DNA of 64,000 nucleotides from Gigaspora margarita (Eukaryota; Glomeromycota; Glomeromycetes; Diversisporales; Gigasporaceae): assembly GCA_009809945.1 (NCBI GenBank), contig WTPW01002187.1:6601-70600 (forward strand). Reading direction: 5' to 3'. A model generated the notes under the pieces. The model saw only the letters and a program-made list of their open reading frames with translations, was not told the DNA's origin and did no database searches. This document shows, piece by piece, positions 58,294 through 64,000 of the stretch. Numbering within the stretch: position 1 is the stretch's first letter; each line of letters starts with the position of its first letter. The translations under genes and the position numbers were made by a program.

Positions 58294-59140
58294 CTCTTGC
58301 TTTATATATTTTTATGCAAATAAAAAAATCGAGAAAAAATTTGTGGTTATCCTTTTATATCTAATGAAATATATATATATATTAACCAATCAAATTGTGG
58401 TTAAACGCTTAATTTTTATATAGAACTTTTATTATATAAACGACTTAAGTGGATTTAAAACGAACAAGAAAACTTTGTCATAGAATTATATACGGTAATG
58501 TAAATATATTACTGCTATTCCTTTATGTTTTTTTTTAACGCATTTGAAGAATTTATTCTCTACTAATATTTAACTGGGACTAATTTATATGAAGAAATTA
58601 ATTGGCAGAAAATTTACCATGCAAATGTAAGCATTCTAATTTATTACGTTTACACAGTAAGTATTATCATGAATTTTACTTTTGCATCGTACTGTGTGCC
58701 TTGTTCAGTATTCTTCGATCGCAAAGCATAAGAGCGTATTGTTATAACAAAATCTCTAAAGATTTTCTTGGGTTGATGATAGCTGGGTTGAGAAATGAAA
58801 TACGATTATTTTATACTACATAAATTCTGTGAACAATCAGAATTATAAGATGGAAAGGCCGATCAAGCATATCCATCTTAGCCAGCATATTGCAGTATTG
58901 AGCAGATTCGTCAGAACTAACCGATGAAGGTTATCCTCTGTCGACTATCAATATTACTACGTACTATAATACAATAAAAAGTATCTAAAGTGATTTGTAA
59001 ATATATATTAAACTACTGTACGTGTAGCAAAATATACAGTATTCCATTATAAGGCTTCGAAAATTCTAAAGACCACCAATCCATTGTCTAAAGAATTGTT
59101 TTTTACAACTAATACCTTATATTCAAGCATGCCATAACCA
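58294..59140. other. Upstream region of TRM11; no recognised gene
   Basis: AT-rich. It should include the TRM11 promoter, but no specific element is identifiable. A 73-codon plus-strand frame at 58602-58823 and the less AT-rich stretch 58840-58960 show no known motif and are not called. Confidence 0.4.
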
Positions 59141-59144
59141 GGTT

Positions 59145-59345
59145 TCCAATAGAGTTGGGACCCGAATCCTTTTTGGCCAAATCCGAAAGTTCCGGGTTTC
59201 GGATTATAGGTTCCTGCGAAACTCGAAACCTCATCCAAAACCCCGAAGCCCAAAACCTTATTAGAAACCTACCCGAAACTCTGAAACTCTACCTGAAACC
59301 TCCAAAACTCTATCTGAAAATTTTCAAAACCCTAAACTATTAAAA
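59145..59345. repeat. CCGAAAC-rich low-complexity segment
   Basis: Dense degenerate repeats of CCCGAAAC/CCTGAAACCC, similar in style to the microrepeat ends of the hAT-like elements at 28308 and 38658. It may be one end of a decayed hAT-like MITE; a partner rich in TTTTAGGATTTTAGA lies at 59825-59885. The frames crossing it are incidental. Confidence 0.5.
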
Positions 59346-60313
59346 TTTTAAATTTGTATAGTATACATAAAATTTTAGTTTTAATTAATGTACTGTGCAT
59401 CATTTATGATGAAATGTATAGAAAAAATGATTTAGAAAATAGTGTTTTTTAAAAATATAGATAATAATCAAATTGTATTTAGGTAATAAAAATGAGTTAA
59501 ATGATTTTATTCAAGTTTTAGAAAAAAAGAAGATTATAATCTAAATAAAATAGCATAAAAATATTTTGATAATACAATATTGACCAATTATTTGATTTTT
59601 TAATTTCTTAGTAATCAAAACAAAACAAACAATAGTTGAGTGTGTTAGAGTTAATTTAGAATTTAGCCAGAGCAATTGCTAAAGGATCCTCTAACCCAAA
59701 ATTTAATTCATAAATCAAATTTTAAGTTAGAAGCAACTTTTTAAAAAATCATAATTATTTGATTTTCTTATTACATCTAATCCTGCATTTTGATTGGTCA
59801 AAGGTTTCAAATTATAGTTCTGGAGTTTTGAGTTTTAGGATTTTAGATTTTTTTTTCCAAAATCCAAAAGAGTTTTAGATTTAAATTTACTTCAATTAGT
59901 TTTAAGTAATTTTATTTCTAATTTTTAGATTTGATAATAAATTAAATTATTTGTTTATATATTTTGATTGGTTTTTAGATCCCTTAATTTGCCTGCATTT
60001 TTGCACTTTTTAGCTCTAATTTACTTTTTAAAATGCTAAAATTATTAAATAAAATTTTATACAATTATTAATATATTTAAAATAAAAAATATTTTCTTGC
60101 AAAATTAGTTTTTATATTGTAAGAAAAATTAAGGTTATATATAAACTAAAAGTTTATTTATATGTACCCTAAGGTACATGTACCCCATTATGTGACCTAC
60201 CATATAGTGCTCTCTGGATATTAACCAAAAAACTCGTGTTAACCACAAATAGTACCTCCTGGGGTACTGTGTATGGTTGTGGGTACTATGTACGAAGGGT
60301 ACTATGTTTGGTA
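59346..60313. other. AT-rich stretch with dispersed motifs
   Basis: No gene. Carries the CCTGCATTTTGATTGGTC motif at 59772-59789 and short GTACY repeats (TAGTACC, GGGTACTATG) at 60165-60310. Confidence 0.4.
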
Positions 60314-60532
60314 TAGTGTTTTGAACTGTCAACTAATAGTTCAAGCGGGGCTGATCCGGGTAAACTTACGGGTATTTCCAGCCAATCACTGATGTTTGTT
60401 TACATTGGGTGAAATAGGATATGTCAATCCTATTTTATCCAATGTAAACAAACATTAGCGATTGGCTGGGAATACCCGTAAGTCTACTTAGATCAGCCCA
60501 GTTGAACTTTCGGTTAACGGTTCAAAACACTA
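60314..60532. mobile_element. 219-bp hairpin MITE with 8-bp TSD (hAT-like)
   Basis: Ends TAGTGTTTTGAAC and GTTCAAAACACTA are exact inverted repeats flanked by GTTTGGTA (60306-60313, 60533-60540). Nearly the whole element is one hairpin (GGGTATTTCCAGCCAATCAC / GCGATTGGCTGGGAATACCC arms). Confidence 0.88.
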
Positions 60533-60540
60533 GTTTGGTA

Positions 60541-61145
60541 GGAGTTAATCGATCCTGTTCTGAATAAATATTAGTTTTTCTAGGAGTGATAGATATAGTA
60601 CTCAGGTATAAATTTTTAAGACAGCATGAACAATATAGTACCCAAGTATATATTGATCTTCAATTAATACTATTTAATGGAAGTACTTTATAGCATGCTA
60701 TACAATATATAGATTGCTATAAAATTTAAGATCAGGTATAATGTTATATAATTAGAAAAATTCAAAACAAACATTCATTTTGACAAAAATCGCTTATTTC
60801 GCAAGAATTTACATACTAAACCACCTTTTGTACATTAATAAAAAGTTTTTCTTGAGCGATTTTACTATAATAGTCTAAACTCTAACTCTAATATAGTTTC
60901 TAACTATATTAGTATTACAGTTTTTGTAATACTATAATATTATATAATCAAAATAAAGGGTACAAAAAATTTAATGTATCCTACAGGTATATTTACATTA
61001 ATTTATAAACTAAAATGGATAATTTTAACAAATTTTTTAAAAAATTTTATTACAATTTCTTTGTGATTTTATTTAGAACTATAGTTCTTAAGACAATATT
61101 ATAGTTTATATAAAGAATAACAACTTTAATAATTTACTTATAATA
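60541..61145. other. AT-rich stretch, nothing recognised
   Basis: No ORF or repeat boundary of note; TAGTACCCAAGTATA-type motifs at 60590-60650 resemble those left of the hairpin MITE, as expected if the MITE split one repeat. Confidence 0.4.
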
Positions 61146-61280
61146 ATTAAAACTTGTATTAGAAAAAAATTTTTTATAAATAAAAATATTCAAAATTTGA
61201 GAAAGTATAAAAATTAAAACTTGTATTAGAAAAAAAAATTTTTTATAAATAAAAATATTTAAAATTTGAGAAAATTTAAA
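61146..61280. repeat. Tandem duplication of about 67 bp
   Basis: Two adjacent copies of AAAACTTGTATTAGAAAAAA..TATAAATAAAAATATT(C/T)AAAATTTGAGAAA. Non-coding. Confidence 0.8.
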
Positions 61281-61619
61281 AAAAATTTTATAGTATAGTA
61301 TAAGTTTTAAAATAAAAACTTTAATCTTCTATTACATTAAAGTTTTTTAATAATTTTAAAAAAATTTTATAAAAAGTTAATATAACAGAAAAAATATTAT
61401 ATTTAGAAAGTATATATTTAAAGGATTTTAAAAAATGGCGCATTTGCACTATAGTGCTCTATATTATATAATTAATATATGTTAATAGAATATATTGTAA
61501 TTTTGGTCATTGAATTAATAAACATTATATGATTTGAAATTTAAAATTTGAATTTTATTATACTTTGCAATATGAACAATGATTATATTATCTTATAGCA
61601 CATCGCCTATTAATATACC

Positions 61620-62640
61620 TGCTTTAATAGAAACTACTTTAACAAAAATTTACTAACCCTAACCAATACTAACTAACAAAAGAACATGCTAAAATAATAT
61701 TCTAACTCTAACTAATACTAACAAAAAGAGCACATTATTGAAAACACTCTAACTTTAACCACAACGATTACAAAACAACAAATAAAATATCTAATATAAT
61801 ATAACAACTATAAATAATAGCAAAAATGACAAATCCAAGACTCTTTTATAAAAAATAATACTACCAACAGTAACAAAAATATTTTGTGACTCTAATAATA
61901 ATAACATGAGTATTTTATCACTCAATAATAACAAATACAAAAAAAAATTGTTAGCTACTGTAAACATGCAAAATATTAACCAATAATACTACACATATTT
62001 CTAAATGCCCAAGAACTAAAACAAAAAACTAAAGATGCTTTTGATAATACTTATAAAAAAAAGTATTAGCAAACATATAAAAAACATTAACTATTGTAAA
62101 TATTCTAATAAGCCAAAACAATAAACCAAAGAAACTACATACATTTTTAAATATTCAAGAACTAAAACAAAAAACTAAAGATGCCTTTGAGTATTAGCAA
62201 ATGTATAAAAAATATTAGCTATATAAACTCACCAACAGGCCAAAACAACAAACCAAAAATAACTACATACTTTTTTAAATATCCAAAAACCAAAATAAGA
62301 AACTAAAGATGTCTTTGAATATATATAAAAAAAAGAAGTATTAGTAAATGTATTAAAATCCAAAACAACAAAGCCTATATATTTATAATTTAAAATATCT
62401 ATACAGTAGAACTAGCAAAACAATACAGTAATGCATTTACTCCAACTATAGTAAAATACAGTGCTAACTTCAACAAAAGTACCAATGACAAAACAAGATA
62501 GCACAAAAACTATATCCAATAATAGTAACAGATAATATAATACCAAAAGTAACAAAATTTATACTAATATTGCAAATAATAATGATTCCAACTATAATAC
62601 CAGTAACAACAATACTAGAAAGAACTAAATTTAATTACTT
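61620..62640. repeat. A-rich degenerate repeats, including a 130-150 bp tandem unit
   Basis: Copies starting AACTAAAACAAAAAACTAAA at about 62010, 62160 and, diverged, 62288 form a short tandem array with CCAAAACAA..AAACCAAA and TACATACTTTT modules. CTAACCCTAACC-like segments (61660, 61705) are telomere-like in sequence but isolated. No open frame. Confidence 0.55.
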
Positions 62641-63131
62641 GAAAAAAAAGACTGTTAATTAAACATAATAAAAAAATATGGAAAGAAAGCTAATAATCAT
62701 TATTGATAATTATTAGTTTAGATTCTTATAACTAAGGAGTACATCATAGTACAGGGTATACTAAAATATAATTTTTATATCTAAAATTAATATTTAAAGT
62801 TTTATTAAAAAATTTTAATTTTTAAAATCAACAAGACAAATTTGTCTGTATTACAAATTAAAGGATAATATATTTTATTAGCTTTTTTATTAATACAACT
62901 AAATAGTACTATATGTTGCTAAAAATATACTACCTTCAAAAATAAGCTACTCTCTAATTTTTTAAAAAATCTGCTAGTAGTTGCTTTATCAGTCACAGAA
63001 CATGTCCTTTTACAGGGGTTTCAAATGCTGTTACTTATAAATCAAATGAGTTGACTTACCTAATTTTATATATAAATTTATGCAAAAAAATTATTTAAAT
63101 TAAATTTATTTAAGAGAGTTATCATATATCA

Positions 63132-63710
63132 CCAGTGCAATGCATCGCCACCCTCTGATCGACCAATCAGGATGCAAGATCAGGTGTAATGTGAAATCGA
63201 AGCAAAACAGCTATTTTTTAAAAAATCGCTTCTAACTTAAAATTTTGACTATGAAACTACAATTTTTTCTTAACAAAAAAAATTTCTTGAGAAATTTTGG
63301 GTTAGGAGATCATCTAACTATTGCTCCTGCTAAACTCTAACCCTAACCTTAACCTGGCCGCTATTTGTTTTGTTTTGATTAATATAAAATCAAAACAAAC
63401 AAACTGATTGGTCGATCAGAGGCTAGCGATGCATCGTACTTATAGATAGGGGTGAAATTACTCTTCTTAATAAGAAGTTTTTGTTGAATTGTTGAATTTA
63501 GTTGATGGTGAAATTGGTGAAATTAGTTTTTCAATATTAAAATTAATTTAAATTATGCCAAAAATTAATTAAAACTAAGTTAAATCAAATACAATAATTG
63601 TTTTAGACTTAATTTATAAATTTATTAAAAATGTTGAAATTATTGTTGAAATTATTGTTAAAATTAAAAAAATTGAAAATGAATTTCACCCCCAACTATA
63701 ATCGTACTAG
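63132..63710. mobile_element. MITE with ATGCATCGC termini, split by a hAT-like MITE
   Basis: CCAGTGCAATGCATCGC at the left pairs with GCGATGCATCGTACTAG at the right; CTCTGATCGACCAATCAG is also inverted. The right terminus is interrupted at 63441-63700 by family D. The interior contains GATCAGGTGTAAT and AAAAAATCGCTTCTAA shared with the MITE at 55279, plus a CCCTAACC run. Confidence 0.65.
63441..63700. mobile_element. hAT-like MITE (family D) copy 2, intact
   Basis: Termini TATAGATAGGGGTGAAATT and AATTTCACCCCCAACTATA, flanked by perfect 8-bp ATCGTACT (63433-63440, 63701-63708). 260 bp. This copy defines the ends and shows the copy at 37606 lost its left terminus. Confidence 0.9.
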
Positions 63711-64000
63711 CAATGAAAGATAATTGTCTTTATTTAAATATATATATATATACTTTTTTTAAAATTTTAAATATATATTCTTTAGTATTCAATACAAAAC
63801 CGTCAACTTTTTCCAATGATCATCTGTACCAAATTTTCCAAGAAAGCCGACCTACGAAAACTACATATTCTACTTATTAAAAAGAAACAGGCTCTATCAA
63901 AAAGCAACAGGAAGAGGCTGTCTGTAAAGAAACTGAAAGGTGCTTCAGTCCTTTGTGACCTGGAACACTCGTAACGGACTTTTTAGGTGGTCTCTCTTTT
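63711..64000. other. Window end: unexplained less AT-rich sequence
   Basis: From about 63800 the base composition becomes more mixed than its surroundings. A short plus-strand open stretch (..ENYIFYLLKRNR..) exists, but no domain is recognised. It could be the edge of a gene or another element cut by the window end. Confidence 0.3.

Noticed and set aside
58602-58823. 73-codon plus-strand ORF upstream of TRM11
   Set aside because: No motif, no homologous pattern, and length expected by chance in this composition.
59047-59343. Short ORFs with GFGVLDEV / NPEAQNLI-type repeats
   Set aside because: They come from the CCGAAAC low-complexity repeats.
63335-63360. Telomere-like CTAACCCTAACCTTAACC (also at 55364 and 61660)
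   Set aside because: Too short and embedded in MITEs or A-rich repeats; not a telomere or a convincing interstitial telomeric array.

Overview
The window looks like a very AT-rich, repeat-dominated nuclear locus of an early-diverging fungus. A glomeromycotan (Rhizophagus-like) genome fits best: the host gene has eleven introns, many of them short; Plavaka-type transposases and APE/RT/RNase H LINEs are present; MITE nesting is dense. This assignment is inference from content, since no rRNA or marker gene is present. I found one convincing cellular gene, a 12-exon TRM11 (tRNA m2G10 methyltransferase subunit) at 55798-58293 on the minus strand. Nearly everything else is transposon-derived.

Layout. 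1-3.2 kb: nested TIR elements (a TA-flanked element carrying two MITEs, then a foldback element). 3.3-11.8 kb: LINE A, minus strand, with 16-bp target-site duplications (TSDs) and a 631-bp solo LTR in its RNase H region. 11.8-21.4 kb: LINE C, plus strand, of a different family, with a 21-bp TSD. Its endonuclease is split by a 2-kb non-autonomous DNA transposon that contains an 18-bp minisatellite and a 695-base assembly gap. 21.8-54.1 kb: a candidate giant, heavily invaded Plavaka-type DNA transposon. It holds a decayed transposase on the minus strand (38.6-50.0 kb) and two related plus-strand accessory genes of unknown function (27.9-35.7 and 50.8-53.5 kb). The passengers include LINE B (same family as LINE A, 14-bp TSD), TIR elements filled with arrays of hairpin satellite units, a 2.2-kb foldback element that itself carries a hAT-like MITE with a SINE inside it, and further SINE copies. 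54.1-55.8 kb: diverged duplications and a MITE. 55.8-58.3 kb: TRM11. 58.3-64 kb: AT-rich DNA with MITEs, short tandem repeats and no recognisable gene.

The order of events can be read from TSDs and rejoined frames. The Plavaka transposase was there first. A hAT-like MITE and LINE B then landed in its last exon, and a foldback element landed one base-step past its stop codon. A hAT-like MITE then entered the foldback, and a SINE entered that MITE. All retroelement ORFs carry stops or frameshifts, so no copy here looks autonomous now.

LINEs A and B share an architecture. ORF1 has an N-terminal domain followed by six F-x-F..(L/I)P..Y repeats. ORF2 has endonuclease, RT, a connector, a CxxC motif, a degenerate RNase H-like region and a CxxC..H..C knuckle. 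LINE C instead has a coiled-coil/RRM ORF1 and an RNase H with a canonical D-E-D-H set.
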